Position numbers and translations under genes: made by a program | In this document: piece by piece, positions 13,593-27,947 of the stretch | Layout of the letters: every line of letters begins with the position of its first letter | Numbering within the stretch: position 1 is the stretch's first letter | Notes under the pieces: generated by a model | The model's database searches: none | What the model was told of the DNA's origin: nothing | Seen by the model: the letters and a program-made list of their open reading frames with translations, nothing else | Assembly: GCA_013397455.1 (NCBI GenBank) | Contig: VYZB01000385.1 | Span: 734,614 to 798,613 of the forward strand | Length of the DNA stretch: 64,000 bases | Reading direction: 5' to 3' | From: Crotophaga sulcirostris | Taxonomy: Eukaryota; Chordata; Aves; Cuculiformes; Crotophagidae

Positions 13593-13713
13593 GAAGACTG
13601 GATGAGGCACTCAGTGCCATGGTTTAGGTGATGGGTTGGTGTTGGTGTTGGCTTATAAGTTGGACTTGATTATCTCAGAGGTCCTTTCCAACCTTGTGAT
13701 ATTGTGATACTGT
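13593..13713 (+). mobile_element. CR1 retrotransposon 3' terminal fragment
   Basis: Contains GGATGAGGCACTCAGTGCCA, then GGTTTAGGTGATGGGTTGGT and CTCAGAGGTCCTTTCCAACC, ending in a degenerate GTGATATT/GTGATACT tail. It is the same subfamily as the copies at 4030-4179 and 38451-38701, and it keeps the segment missing from the former. Only the last ~120 bases are present. It differs from the 38 kb copy at several positions, for example GACTTGATTATC here for GACTCGATGATC there. Confidence 0.9.
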
Positions 13714-16700
13714 TGACACCTACCATATCCCTGTTATTTATCATTTACAGAGACAGCACCTACAGGTCAGTAAGTTTGAGGCTTTGTTGTGCTAGACTTC
13801 CTGTAAATACAACAAACATGACAGTCAACCTCTCTAAACATTTATATATAACACAGAAGCACCAGCATTTATTTACCAATTCCTAGCAAAATAAGGGCTA
13901 ACTTATACAAGTTTTGTCTGGAGCAGGACTTCAGATGCTTTTTTCAAAGTGGGATTTTATGTTTCTAAACGCCTAATGTGCAACACCCAGATTAAAATTC
14001 CAGATTTGTGTGAAATAGCAGTTTCCCGTGTTTATTGGGTTAGGGTTATTGGGTTATATATATGGGCTTGTCAAAAGAGGGGGGTTATATTTATAGCCAA
14101 GACTACCAGCAAGTAGCTGAGCTGAAACCTTGGCAGGCATCCACTGAAGGTGACAGTGATCCACTGAGCTGTGTCAGCAAGGACAGAGCACAGAGAAAAG
14201 AAGCAACCACAGGTGCAGAAATAGGGTTGAGGAACAATACTGACAACGCTAGAAAATAAAAGAGGTGGAAATAAAAAAGACAAACAAAGCAGTACAGAGG
14301 TAGTAGTAGTCACAAAAGAACTGTGAAGTTGAAGGTGGCAACACAGACACCTGCCCACACCTGTGCCTAAATGCACTGCCTGCTGAAATACACTCCACTA
14401 GTGACATGGTGGGGGCTGCAAAATTGGGAACAACTGGTAATGAAGGGGCAATTAATGGTTTAACTTTGAGTTTGTCCTCTATGGAGGAAGGAGCCGGATT
14501 CATCGATTCTCATAATCCCTCCTGACTCAGGATATTCTCTGTTTCTATGAAACTGATCATTTTTTTCCTCTCCTCCCTCACCAACACAGCACTGGCTGTC
14601 ACCACACGACTCTCCAGCTGCTTCTCCCACGTTCCTCTCCAGCTCACCTGACATATCTTATATAATTCTGATAATACATTCAATAAGAACGGTGCTCCCA
14701 ATTCATACTAGGTAAAATGTAGAGATGGACTAGAGAGAAAAATCAATGAAGGAAAGACTAAAAAGCATTTCATCCCAGCAAAACTGTGGCTGAAGGGTAA
14801 CGAAACTTCTGTGTCTATACCCAAAAGATGGAGAAAGGATTTCTTCAAACTACGTGCCAATAATAGCATTTGTATACCAAAGGTCATGAACAAGCAATCA
14901 ACACAGCATGAAATTCTGAAGTGTCAAACCACTGTAACAGTGAGGTTTTGGAAAAGGAATTAATATAATGAAGGAACAAACAAACAAAACCAAATTTAAA
15001 ACACTTAGAGTAGAGCCAAAGCAGTTTCTAACAGAGATGAGTGCTTGAGATAGCCACGGAGTAGACAAAAACTTTTCCTTCTCTCCTCCATCCTCCCAAA
15101 AAAATTCTCCATGAGCTTTACCCACCACACTAACTGAAAACAAAATTGTTTTTCTCTCACATAACGGATCACTCAGTGTTCCCCAACAGCATCAGTGCTT
15201 CAAGCCATAGCAACTTCATTAAATTAACAACTTTGCAAATATATGTTATAATTATAAGGAAGAAAGACCATATAAAACTTATTTGACTTCCTGCATTTTT
15301 TCGTTAGCTCTCTGGAAGAAGAATTTCCCTTTGAAGTGCCTTATGCAAAAACATTTATTCATATCTTGTTTATACTAGGTCTAAACAACATTGCAGTGAA
15401 ATTAATAACAGGATGTTAGCCTATACATCTTTAAAGACCTGCCTTTGAAAGTACTGTTGTTTAAAAAAAAAGTTACATGTGAAAACATTACAAATAAGAG
15501 GGATAGAGGAAGAATTATCTCGTCATCATTCCGCTGATAATTAGAACTCTCTGCACTAAAACCAGTGATGCCTGATACATAGCTAAAAAAGTTGGAATTC
15601 CATTTTCTCATTTCATTCACAGGACTTAGATAAACATTTGGCATTAACTTGAATGTTACATAAGCCATGAGTTATCAGTCATCCCATATTTCAGTGGAAA
15701 TATACACACACAAGGACAAGCGATGAAAAAAAGATACGCTAGAATCACACACAGAATTCTTCATGAATAAGTGACCCCAAGGGTTGCAGTTTTTTCTAGA
15801 TGCATCTGTATTAAAGTGGGTTTCCTTCACAGAAGAAAATCAGTTGTCTACAAACCACATCAAATTAAGAAATAATGGTTAAATCAAACTGAGCAGCTTA
15901 CCCTTTTCTTACTTAGCTATAGAATACATCGTTCCCAGTATTGCTAAAACAATTAACTGACATCCCCAGTACCTGTGCAGCTGCTTCAGATTCAAAGCAC
16001 TCAGACATATAAATAAAGCATGATCCAATGTCTTATTATAGGACATTAAATAAAAAAAAAAAATAAAGCCCTGAAAAAAAAATACTCAATTTATATTGAG
16101 GATTTGACTCAGTACTTTTAACATCTAAATCACTAGTGGTAAAATTAGGAATACAATTTATTAAAATAATATCAACATGCCCAAACATTTCACTTAGTTG
16201 TGTTCACTCAGTTTCTGTTTGCAACTCGTCCAAAGAAAACAACCATAGGTTTTATGGAATCAACCATCTGATAGAAATAAGGGACAGATGGAGAACAAGA
16301 CTCCTTCAGTGCACTCACAGATGGAGGAGATTGCAAATGGCACATTCGAGATATTTTACACCACTCTGTATTTTGAGTAAACAAAGAAATAAGATACCAA
16401 AAGACTAGCACTGTTGTGGTAGAAGTGACAGTTGCTGTTTACAAACTGTGCTAGAATGCTGTACTTGAAACACTCCACACTCCTCACTTCCAAGAGCTCT
16501 GTTGCTGTAACTACTGGGTACAGAAACTTAATCTAAAGCAATGCCAGATGAATTAGTGATAGATTCCTAGCAATTCTCTAATCTGATTGCTCTCAAGTGG
16601 AGCAGTGGCAAGAGTACTGACCAAATAATCAGATGGACGTTCTCAAGAAGTTACGTAAACAAAGATTTACTCCTTTAAATGATCATGGGATCCCACAAGA

Positions 16701-19700
16701 AGAATCAAAGTAGTAAATGAGTTTAGCTCAGCTACAAAACAAAACTAAGTTCTTGAGTTGCACCAGCTGTAGATTTTAATGTAATAATTTTCTGCGTCAG
16801 ATTACTACCCGTGCCTGAGGTGTATACAGAGCCCAAAACATGTGAACCTTAACACCATTGCTTCCCTTAAACAATTAGGTGTATAAAAACGTTGTATATT
16901 TCGCATTGCTACATAGCAAATGGTTCAACTATCTCATCTAATGCACCTTGACAAACTAAAAACTGATCTTGTATCTCTGCTGGTCACATACCCATTTATT
17001 TGAGATTTATAACACTACTTCGAATGACTTCTCAGTAACATGAGGGAAGATGCATTATGATTTGAGAGACTAAATGGGAGCTCAGAAAGCAGTACCTACG
17101 AAGTTTTTTCCCATCTCTTTTGTTGACTCACTGTAAGTGAGCCTCATCAAGAGTTCTAAATTTAGTCACTTACTGAGTTCTTCTCACACTGAGTTCCAAT
17201 TGGAAAAGTAAAAACAAAATGGCCATCTTCTAAGCATTAGCCTGTAAGTCACATACTGTTGGTTGAAAAATAGTTTAATATGGTGCTATTCCCTACTAGT
17301 GCCTGGTGATCAGCTGCAGATCAAATATGTTAACTGTGCATCAGGAGTTAGCTACAACATCGATCTTATAATGCCCCTGTTCAGATAGAATAACTTTTCC
17401 TGTTACACTAAAAATTCCAATACTGCGATTATTGAACCAAGTATACATTTCTGTTTTGATGAGGTACAGTAGAGTAAGCTGCTCATATACTTTTGTGTAA
17501 TCCTCCATGCAGTTGCTTCTGCCTCAGAAGTACAATGTAAAACCCCCATATTAAATACAGTTAATTCAGTGGATTAACTTCACAACAATGACACAATAAT
17601 GCTCCCAGAAGGCTACAATACTCTCTCTTACCAGTGTTCACACTGTTTTATAAATTCTTTGAACCAGACACTCTGTCCTCTGCTGTGCCATGCCAGTTTT
17701 TTCTTGGCACTAGAATGTCTATATTGATCTTCAGTTTGAATTCTGGGACTCTGAGTTGTGTTATGGCTATTAATCACTGACTATCAGGTGCATGTAGGGA
17801 AGGACAATCCAAGGATGGCACTATCTCCTTGAAAACGTATGGAGTGAAAAGAACTAAATATCTGCCAAAGTACCCTCCCTGGCAGATGAGGCTAAATTTA
17901 CATAAGATTCCATAATACAAATAGGGAAGTGGTCACTTTGTATATAGGATAGGCTATCAGCTGGGAGTTCCTTCACTTGGATTTGAGATGTTGGTTTATA
18001 ACAGCTAATTTCAAGAAGCCACCAGACTACTGTTGAAATGCAGTCAAAAAAAGGAAATCAAATCTTAGGCAGTATTAAGAAAGAAACAAAAACCAAAACA
18101 CCATTATGCATTATATGGTAGACTCTCATCTTAAACGCCATCGACTTTTGGTCTCCCTGTCCTCAAACAGAGAAAACTGAAAAACAGAAAGTACAAAAAG
18201 GGATCATAAAGATGAGCAAAGCTATTAAATAATTTTATATTAGAATCCAAAAATAAAAAAAAAATCGTTAAAATTCAGGGAGACTTTTGATAGGTGTCTA
18301 TAAAAATAAGGTTGTCATGGAAAATAAAGCATACCAAATAACACAGACAGATGGCAGGTTCCAAACAGACGAAAGGTGTTGTCCTTCACAATATTCAGGA
18401 ATTACACTAAGAAAGAAAAAAATATAGAAGCTTTCTTCAGTTATAAGAATTCCCTTTTGTTCAACATCTTGAGTAAATCTCAGAGAAAACAAAATCAAGT
18501 AAGGCGTGAGTAAGTTCAACAGGGAATCATAAATGAGTAAAATAAGGAGGATTCCCTCAAAAATAGGTCAGGTTGCACTGCAGTATTAATCCACCTCTAA
18601 ATACAGGTTGCTTTATCTATGTTCTGTTTTCTTATGTTGCAAGCATCTTCAAGTATCATGAATTATTTTACGCAGAGTAAGTATCATATTAGTCTAAACA
18701 GTTCAGATAGCATAGAACTCTCGTGGAGCATTAAATAGTTTTCCCATATTTTCTCAAACAATGGAAAAGGAGATATATATACAAACACAGATAGATACAC
18801 ACTACATAGTGATTTACTGATGAAGCAGAATAAATGGGTCACACAGTGGTTTTAAAAGTCTGTTGCTGTGAAAATACGTGCCCACTAATGGGATGTAAAA
18901 CCAGGTTCTCAGTAAGTAGGTCATGCAGCATTTTTATCGTCTATTAGAATATACACATGCCTACTAATGGAATACAAAACTGGATCCTGTAGAAGTAAGA
19001 AGATTAGAGAAACCAAAAAAATTCTGTGACATGGATGGGTTCCGAGGAGATTGCTCTATTAGGCAGCTGTATATATTTGTCAGGGATAATATGTTTCCCG
19101 AAAATTTTCTGTCTCTTTTCTTACAAAGTTGTTTGGAACAGCCTCGAGGGGAATCGTGCCTCTCCAACAGCTCAGAGCAATAAAAACAGCTCACTTCTAA
19201 AACTGGATGTTAGAAAGTAATTCTGCCTCTAGAGAACATTACATTAAGCAGTCCAAACTTGAGAAAAGAAAGCTAGATGATGACAGAAACATGACCAAGC
19301 ATAAAGTCCTATTTAAAGCAATCATTAATTCTCCCATAATTCTGTTGACAGACTAATTAGGCTTACTTATAAAACAAAAGTAACATTGAATTAGCATAGA
19401 GTATATCTATAAGAAAAAGCTACAGCAATATAATAGAAAGTATGTAAAACCATGGGACTAAAAAATAAACATCTATCTTCTATACTATTATTTAAGAATA
19501 CAAAGTATTTATACTTAATGCTCATTTTAATTTATTTTGTATTCAAATATATTTGAGACCTACCAGACAAGTTCATAATTTCTATTCCTAGGAGTGATTC
19601 ATCACAATAAAATCAACAGATATTGAAGAAAGAGATTTCTGATGAGTGAAAATCCAAACTCACTTTAAGAAGCACACTATATATCTGGAAAGTGAAAATG

Positions 19701-20003
19701 TGTTGATCGGACTAGTTGCAACATTGCACACCAGATGACAGCTCTACTGGGATCTAACTACCCAAGAACCTAAACACGTCAACAGCTTAAGTGCAGGTGC
19801 AGTATTTGAGTGCAGGTTCTGTGTCTTGACCTGGCACAAGTAATTTCTGGTTTTGCCCTGAATGAAAGAAAGAATTAGTACATGACATTCTTCCTCCTTC
19901 TACGCAGGAGACTTGCTGAGCCCCCCCATCTATCCGTAATTTGAGAAGCACAAATTCCTTTGACAAGGACAGTACATTCCAACCTGCCATTCCTACGATG
20001 AGT
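13714..20003. other. non-coding sequence, no gene recognised
   Basis: Frames reach at most 101 codons, and none carries recognisable domains. A few A-rich runs and a telomere-like motif (14037-14056) are present. No transposon was identified. Confidence 0.6.
14037..14056 (+). repeat. short telomere-like motif
   Basis: GGGTTAGGGTTATTGGGTTA: two contiguous TTAGGG-type units plus a third after a two-base interruption. It is far too short to be an interstitial telomere block with any confidence. Confidence 0.35.
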
Positions 20004-20225
20004 CAGGTTGGATGGATGGACTGAGGCTAAGCCTGTGGGGTTCAGCAAGGCTTTAGTGCTGGGTCCTGCACTTGGGTCACAACAGCCCCGTGCAACACCA
20101 CAGGCTTGGGGAAGAGTGGCTGGAAAGCTGCCTGACAGAAGTCGATCTGGGAGTGTTGGTCAACAGTGTGTGCTGAACCTGAGCCAGCAGAGTGCCCAGG
20201 TGGACAAGAACACAAACAGCAGAAT
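20004..20225 (+). mobile_element. CR1 fragment from the end of the reverse transcriptase frame
   Basis: The DNA matches the part of CR1 that encodes the C-terminal region of ORF2 (endonuclease/reverse transcriptase). One frame gives VLHLGHNSP, then RLGEEWLESCL and DLGVLVNS; in another frame, after a shift, it resumes as NLSQQSAQVDK. It is broken: TAG at 20054-20056 and TGA at 20174-20176 lie in the main frame, and the residues after the TGA need a frameshift. Both ends are cut; the 3' untranslated tail seen in the other copies is absent. It is an old, dead copy from a different part of CR1 than the other four fragments. Confidence 0.85.
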
Positions 20226-21987
20226 CTTTTGAAGCCATGTGTGCTCCAGAATAATCATCATATTGCTTGCTGCCTCTTGGGTCAATGTTCAGGCCTCTGA
20301 AACTTGACCTGTAGAAGACACTCTGAAGTTGTTTCTAAGAAAATAATTTGAGGAAAGACTCCTTTTCCATCTCTACTGAAGTGGACTGGTTAGAAACCTC
20401 CACAGACCAAGAGGATTAAAAAAAATCCAGCCCGTTTTCATAGGGAAGATTTAACAGAAACAAATAATAAAGATTACATATCTTTCAGCTTAAGATAAAT
20501 ACATATTTTGATGTACTTTTAAGTTTAAAAATACATCAGAAGCTTTTATTTTTAGGTAATCTCTCATTCAATCTGTCTTTCATAGATTTATGTGTGCAAT
20601 GTAAAATGATCCCTACTAACATGAGAGATTAGGAAGAAAAAACATTTTTATTCTGATAGCTCAGTGTAATGGCCAAGAGAATTACTTTAGTGGGCCCAAT
20701 AAGTCTTCCAGGTGTCATTCCAATTAACATACTTTGTTGTGTTTTCAGGCCCCAAGATGCGGATTAAAGCCAAGTGAAAGGTCTTGGTAGGCTATTCCTA
20801 ATCAATTTTAAATGCTTGAAGACTCTCTTTGGAAATGGATGAGTAAGTTCAACTTGTTTTCTACTGATTAGAAGAAACCAAACAGAGCTCCAAAAGATAT
20901 GTATTTCTTTTCATGACCCCACTGCAAACATGCCATTCTATTACTGAATTGCATTACTTTATTGAAGAATATTACATTTGGAAAGTTTCTAGCAAAGGGG
21001 ATTATTTTCCTTTAGTCTTTGTAAGGATATTTTGAAACAGCAACTCTCAGCAAAGAAACACAGAAACTGCTCTTCCCTATAGCAGAATGAGTAGTGTTTC
21101 TGTCATGCTGTAAACCTTCATATTACTTAGCAATTGGAGATGGTTTGCATGTGATTTGTTTCCAAAATCAGCCCCCTCCTCAAAAAAGAACATAAGAACC
21201 AAGTATCCAGCTTTACACTACTTAAGAGTGAAGTCAGAAGTCAATTTAATCACAAACATTTCCATTTTTCTATTCCAAGGACTATTCATAGTTTCTCCTA
21301 GAGTATAATACACGAACAGAAGACTGCTGCAACCATGTATTTTACAATTAGGAATTTCATTTGCACTGTATTAATTCAGACTGAGACTTTTTAAACTGTT
21401 TGGATGTAGCTCTAATACACAACGCTTAAGTGACTTGAGAAGCCTGAGTTTTCAGAAACATTCAGATCTTTTATATTTATGGTTCATACTGTGTCTACTC
21501 CGAACACTTCTTTGCTTATTTTCCAAGTCAAGTGGATGAGGCAGGTTTTGTACTCTCAGGATGTAATGCAGCTGGTGCAATTGCATTAGCAGGACACCGA
21601 GACAATCAAAAGTGTCTTACACTGTCTTAGGAACAACATTACTCCTACAAGGCCAGCTGTCTTCTAGACCAGGCTTGATTCATACCTGGCTAGCCCAGAG
21701 AAGGGCAGGAGTGAGCCTGCACTCCTTTTCACAGTAAGTTTCAGAGTCTTTAATCTTGTAAGGCACATAATACCAAATGAGGATGTTCTTTTTCTCTCTA
21801 AATATGTTCAAGAGAACTCCCTAAGTTTCAGAAGACACACAATGCTATTTCTGCTTCTAGATTGGAGCACCATTGTAACTCTGTATATTCAAGTATATAA
21901 ACCCCTCAAAATGTGGCTGTGTAATTTTTACTGTTTGTACAGCTATGATTTAAAGTACAATATGTGCCAAAAAAGCTAATCTTTAAG

Positions 21988-22028
21988 ATCTATCTTTTAC
22001 ATTTACATCTATCTATCTTTTACATTTA
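21988..22028. repeat. tandem duplication of an 18-base unit
   Basis: ATCTATCTTTTACATTTA occurs at 21988-22005 and again at 22011-22028, exact in both copies, with a period of 23. Confidence 0.8.
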
Positions 22029-22539
22029 AAAATGTTTCAGTATCTAAAACTAGCAAGTATGTCAAGTAAAAGGACAGACACACAGAAATAAAACTAATCT
22101 AACTAAAAACTAATCACTGCCTCACTCAGGGTATTATTTTACTTTAATTACAACTGAATTAAAACCCAACTTTTTTCTCAGCTGAACAATCTAGTGGCCC
22201 TCAGCTTGCCTATTTCTGAAATAGTTTTTCCCTGAAGAAAACAGAGGTATTTTCTTTTCTTATAAGAAATAATATATTCTTACACATCAAATTAATTCAG
22301 AGCTGATTGATGGGAAAATTAAACCTTGGACAGAAAGCAATTGCGGATTTTTCTTTTAGCCAATAGGGAAACGCTCTACAAAATTGTGGTGTGCAGGGAC
22401 AGCTGTTGCTATGGAAACCGTTTTGCAAACTTACATGTGACAGCAAGTACCAGGTGTCTGTTGTAATGAGACTTTAAGGTGATTATGAAATGTAAATAAA
22501 ATTTACTGCCAAAATGATTTAGCAGGAAGGATGGACTGA

Positions 22540-22885
22540 AATTTGGTACCATCTGCAGGCTCCTCCCTGCATGACGTGCTCGGTGCAGCAGTGCCGAACG
22601 CACTGCTCAGGTGCCACCTGGGCTCCCAAAGAGGCCACGCACTGCTGAGCAGCCCCCTGCTCCCAGCCCCAGCATCCAAGGGAAGGATCCAAGCTGGGCT
22701 GGGTGGCAGCAGTCACAGAGCACGGGTGCAGGGTCAGCACAGACAGACACATCTCTGGGAGAAACAAGGCACAGAACAGCCACCAGGCTTCACCTTTAGT
22801 CAGTCACCTCCTGCAGCATCCAGGAAAAGCTTTCTGCTCCCTTTGCCAGTTGCAATATGGGGATCCTGTGTACGTTGCTGTTTAA
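22540..22885. other. local GC-rich patch, unexplained
   Basis: Base composition shifts sharply from the AT-rich surroundings to GC-rich sequence with several CpGs (for example GACGTGCTCGG, GCCGAACGCAC). The raised GC lengthens open frames on both strands here, including 116 codons on + and 82 on -, but none resembles a known protein. It could be a small conserved or regulatory element, an unrecognised repeat, or simple composition drift. Confidence 0.35.
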
Positions 22886-25800
22886 TAATCTGAGATTGTG
22901 CCCCTTGGTACCAGGGTTCACAGGGAAGTGGAGAAGAGAGGCTGAGGACCTACAATATGTTTAGATGCAGTTTGTGCTACACTGGTTTCTGCAGTGTTGA
23001 TAGCTTCAAGCTGGATGGGGTTAACACCAGTTCTGGGAACCCTGTTCAGAGAATCCAAAAGCACTGAGGCCTTTGACAGTGTTGTGAGCTAGGGGATTAT
23101 TTTAGAAGGGATTATCCTCTTTTCCTTAAATTAGGTAGTTTTTGTAGAAAAATCTTTACAAACTTTCCCTTGAAGAAGACTCTAAAAAGTTCCCCTTCTG
23201 AAATTTAGCTGCATTTCTATCAGATATTTTAGGGTTTCTTAGCTATTCAAACCTGTGCTCAGAAGTTCTGAACAGGTACACGTTTACACCTCTCTCACTC
23301 CAGAGGAAGAAAAGGGTTCCTACAACACTGCCTTCATCTCTATCAAGGGTATCCCACTCCATGAAGTCAGCATAATGGGAAGCTCAGTCCCATCTGCCTT
23401 CATGCCCCCATGGCACAAACTGAGCCCTGCAGCCAGCCTGGAGACCACATTACAGGATGACTCCTCAGATGTCAATAGTTACAATCTCCTGGTTTTGCTC
23501 AGATATTTCTAAGACAAGTCTCGTAACATTAATGAACTGACATTGGAAAAGATCCTTCATAAAAAAAAAACCCACTTAAAACTTGTGCAAGAAAAAATTA
23601 TATTCTTCAATACAAAGTTTCCCGGCATTCCCAGTGGTTGCTGCCTGCAGAAATTTGTTTCTCATTACAATCCCTTGAACCATTTATCGAAGTGCATGCC
23701 ACTGCTTCCAGTCAGTTAATGCATGTTTCTAAGAGAAGCCCTAGAAGTCCCGCCTTGTATTCCAGACACGACATCAAAGGGATCTGACTAGAGCTTTACA
23801 GTAACACATCAGAAATTCAAGTAATGGTAACCTTGACAGAGAGCCAACACCAAAAAATGCAAAAGCACATTCGTATGTCTCTGTAGTGCTGGGGGGGAAG
23901 GGGAGGAGGAAGAGGTGCAATGAAGCATAGTCATTTATCTCAATTATTGTCTGCTTTTCCTAAATCAGTTCTGACAAGAATTACATTTCATAATATTCAT
24001 CATTCTCTCAGCCTTGTTGGGTTTGGTTTTCACTCTTCATGTTAACAACTTAATCGATGTCTCCCTGAGCCTCATTCCCTGCTACCACTGACAAAGAACA
24101 AACCCTGGGAAAAAACCATCAACACCCACAGGTGTTGTTCTCACAAAAAAGCAACAAGTGATGCTGTTCTCATTTAGCTCAGGAGGAGTGCCCCAAAGGG
24201 AAGGTGGTTTTCCCTCAGGAAGTTCTCCCGTGTGGGGAGTACAGTCAGGAGGCCTTATCTGGAAGTGATTCACATGACTTTAACACTGCATTATCATACA
24301 GCAATAAAAAAAAAGCAGGAATAAGGCAGAGATCTGATCTGCCTAGGCAGTTTGCCTTACAGAGAAAAAAATTATTTTCAAATTACTATTGTAAATTGTT
24401 AAGAACTTTGTCTCCTCAAATACATGGTGATCCTTTCTCAATATCTTTGTCTATAGCAGAGTAGCAAGACTTATAAGCTATTGCATATTTGACTGCTTCC
24501 ATATAGAAAGAAATAAAATAATTTATGTTTTCAATGTCTATAAGTGACAGAATTCTAACCTAAAGAGAATTACCTATGAGTAATTAGTAATTGGGCTATT
24601 TTGCTAAATGAGGGAACAAACCTTTCTGCTGTGTTGCTGTCAGGATCCCAGCAGTACAAAAATGTCAATTTTCCACTAAAAAATAAACTATAAAAATCTG
24701 TTGCAAAAAGAGAAAGATATGCCAGCACACTGCATATTCTGGTATCCCCTCGAAGTTACCACTAGGTTTAATACAGCTATTAGGTTTGTTCTCCTCTTTC
24801 TCCACCTTTCAATTTTTCACCTTGAGAAGGCCCATCCTGGAGTAAAAATACTAACAGCAATTAACCATTCCTCAGAAAGCATCTGGTGCTGTTCTAACTC
24901 ACAAATTCATTTGTAAGGACAGAGGTCATCAGCCAGAAGAAGAAACTTGGAAGCACACAAAGTGTAACACAAAGACAGGAATTTGAATATAGCAGAAAAC
25001 AAACAAAATAATGAAATGGATCTGTGGTGGCCATGGCTAACGTGATACTAAAACCATTTTCCTTTATAAGTGGATGAACAGCGATGTAATACTGCAAAAG
25101 AAACAGCTTTGTTATTTAGAAGACATCTTCTACATATTTCATAGGCCATATTTCAACATTTTCTTAGTGTGAATTAGATGCTCAAAGTTATTACAGCACT
25201 AATAAATGGAGATGACAATGCAGTCATGCTTTCCTGAGTCCTCATTAACTTTTATGAGCCCATGCAAGATATTTTTGGAAAGACCACAGTTCAAGGTCTG
25301 ATCTTTCCCTTGGGACATTACTGCCACTTAATTTTGAGACAATTCTGATATTTAATTACATTCACCAGAAGACATTTAGATTTGTGCATCTCAGCCCACG
25401 TAAATTAAAAATATAAACAGGAAAATATTTCAGCATGCTGTGTGTCTGTCCTCCAGCCTCCTATCCCTCTCAGTTGCCATTCTGTAATTCAGTTTTCTCT
25501 GCTTGTGTTAAAAATTCCCACAGCGACTGCAGTTTTCCTCCTAAATATTCCAGCATCACCTAATATCCTAGACTTCTGATCTATCATCAGCTGGAGCTTG
25601 AATTAAATTTAACTTTAGAATAGTTTGTCTCTTAAAACCACTTTCTCCATGGAAACACTTCTATTCTATCATTTCTAATATAGAAAGAAAAGCCAGTTCA
25701 AGGTAAAACTTGCGAAGTATGAAAAGCGAAATCTATCTGGAAAGACAAAACTGCTTTTTGTATGCAACTTGATAAATAAAAATCTAAAAACTAAATATAA

Positions 25801-27936
25801 AACATAAATAGTATTTATTTCAGTAGTACTGCACCCTTGACAAGAAACTTTGTATAAAGCAGCACATTTCACAGCCCGGCCTTGTCATACTTCCTACATC
25901 ATTATGTCACCCCACTTAGACTTTCTGAGTTTTATTATAGAAGAAAATGGTTCAAAAAATACATGCATATGTATATGCATCATGAATTTCTCTCACGTGG
26001 ACTATTGTTCTCTTTATTGTTATTCAGGATTCCCAGGCAGGAACTACTACAGCAGCTGGATATCAAGATGCATGCAAAACTCCATGTCCATATCTGGCAG
26101 TCACAAAAAAATAATAAAGTAATTACGCTGAATTGGTTTTGATGAATCAACAAACTGGTAACATTTCATGCAGCAGAAAATTTTGGTTCACTGGATATTG
26201 ACACAAGATTCCTGAACTAGGAAGCTGGCAAGAAAACTAAAGCTAATCTGGGAAACTCCAGAGAAAGCAGACAAATACTTTCAAATATGCATTTGACTTC
26301 TTTTTTGGATACTGCCTCCAGAACTGGAAGTTAATGCCAGTGGCATGGATGAAATAAAAAGTGCCTTGTATTATCTGCTAAACTAACTCCATCGAAGCCA
26401 ATTAGTTAAACTAATCTGAATGTGCTCCAAGGCTTTATCACTTCAGCCTTGTCTTTTTTAATAAATCAAACATTATTAAGAGAGAAGTCAATAAAGTTAC
26501 AGTGGAGTTGAGATGTATTAAAAAGAAAATCATGAGATATCAACAGATGACAGGTCCCAAGTTTGTTCTTTCATTTAAAAAATGCATAACATCCTCCATC
26601 CAATGAAACAGAGCGAAACAAAATTCAAGGAAGATCATTTGAACCTTTAAAGTATAACTGAAAATGTATTAGTGAAATTACTTCTTTTGTTCAGTCAGTT
26701 AAAGAGTAATCATGAAAATTCAAACTAATGTACTCTTGTCCCATAAAATAGAGATGGAAAACAACAATTCACCTGAAAAAAATCACCATAAAAAAGACAC
26801 AAATATTCAAATAGGTAGAATCTGCTGCAATTTTTGTTCTCCTACACTGCTGGGTGTTTGGCAGAGGCCCCCTGCAGCTACTCCATATGCTGACCTCTAG
26901 CAAATTTATGGCAATGAGGGAGTGTTCAAAGATTATTTTGCACATTCTATGTATCAATAAAATATCGCCTTATGTGCCAAATCACCAATGATATAAACTG
27001 TTACGTCAGTTTTACAGTTTGGTTTATTAAAGTCTTCAACCCTCACACCCACAAAATGGGTAAGTAAAGGACAAATGTTTCTCTCTGCCTCTTTATGATG
27101 TCTCTGTCAGCAATGTGATCACAGTTACACAGTGTGGAAACAAATGGAAATTCTAACTAATGAAAAGATTAAATGCCTTCATCTGTTATTTCTAAGTTTT
27201 AATGAGATTTTCCATTTCAGCTCTTATTACTGTTTTTAAGAGATCAGCTGAAAAGGGAAAATTCAAACATGAGGTCTTTGACCCAAATTCATTGCAGGTA
27301 ATCAGAAGTCCACAATAATGGGGAGAGTACTATTCCTTTAAAAGAGTATCTGACAATGAATATTTGAATTCTGCTTTTAAGACTGCCATAGTTAACACTA
27401 CCATGGGGGCAGGCAGAGAGAGCAGAGCTTAAATAAGCTTTTTGTTGCAATGAATAGCAATGAGCTTGGTACCTCCTACAGACAGACAAGCTCATTAGTC
27501 AGAAGAGCTCAGCAAAACAATGCTATTTTAATGCTATTTTATTTTAATGCTCAGCGATTCTGAGAAATGGTCAAAACAATGCGGAATCACCACAATAACA
27601 AGAATACACAAGAAACCAAACTTTCACTTTTAAACTGTAAGTGGTCCACAGGTGGACTAAGGTTGGAAGTCACCAATACATCAGGCAAGACTCACAACAT
27701 GGGTCATCATTCATCAAATGTAACATTACACTTTTTTTCATTAATATTATGACAGTAATCTGTGAGGAGACAGTAGATCAGAACTTGCCTATAAAATTGT
27801 CCTGATCCTTTGTCAATATGTACCGAGCAGTTCAAATGACCACAACCACATCCTAACCTCTATTACTTTTACTTAAATTTGTGTGTGCTCTGCAGGGTGA
27901 ACACATGGTGTAATTATCCTACTTGCCATGCTCCTT

Positions 27937-27947
27937 GGGGGGGGGGG
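27937..27947 (+). repeat. G11 homopolymer
   Basis: Eleven Gs in a row following CTCCTT. The run length is likely to vary and to be hard to sequence accurately. Confidence 0.85.

Noticed and set aside
14037..14056. Telomere-like GGGTTAGGGTTA as evidence of an ancestral chromosome fusion.
   Set aside because: There are only two contiguous units plus one imperfect unit, which is compatible with chance.
20008..20232. + strand 74-codon frame (MDGWTEAKPVGF...).
   Set aside because: It lies in the wrong frame of a CR1 reverse transcriptase fragment, so it is a shadow of the retrotransposon.
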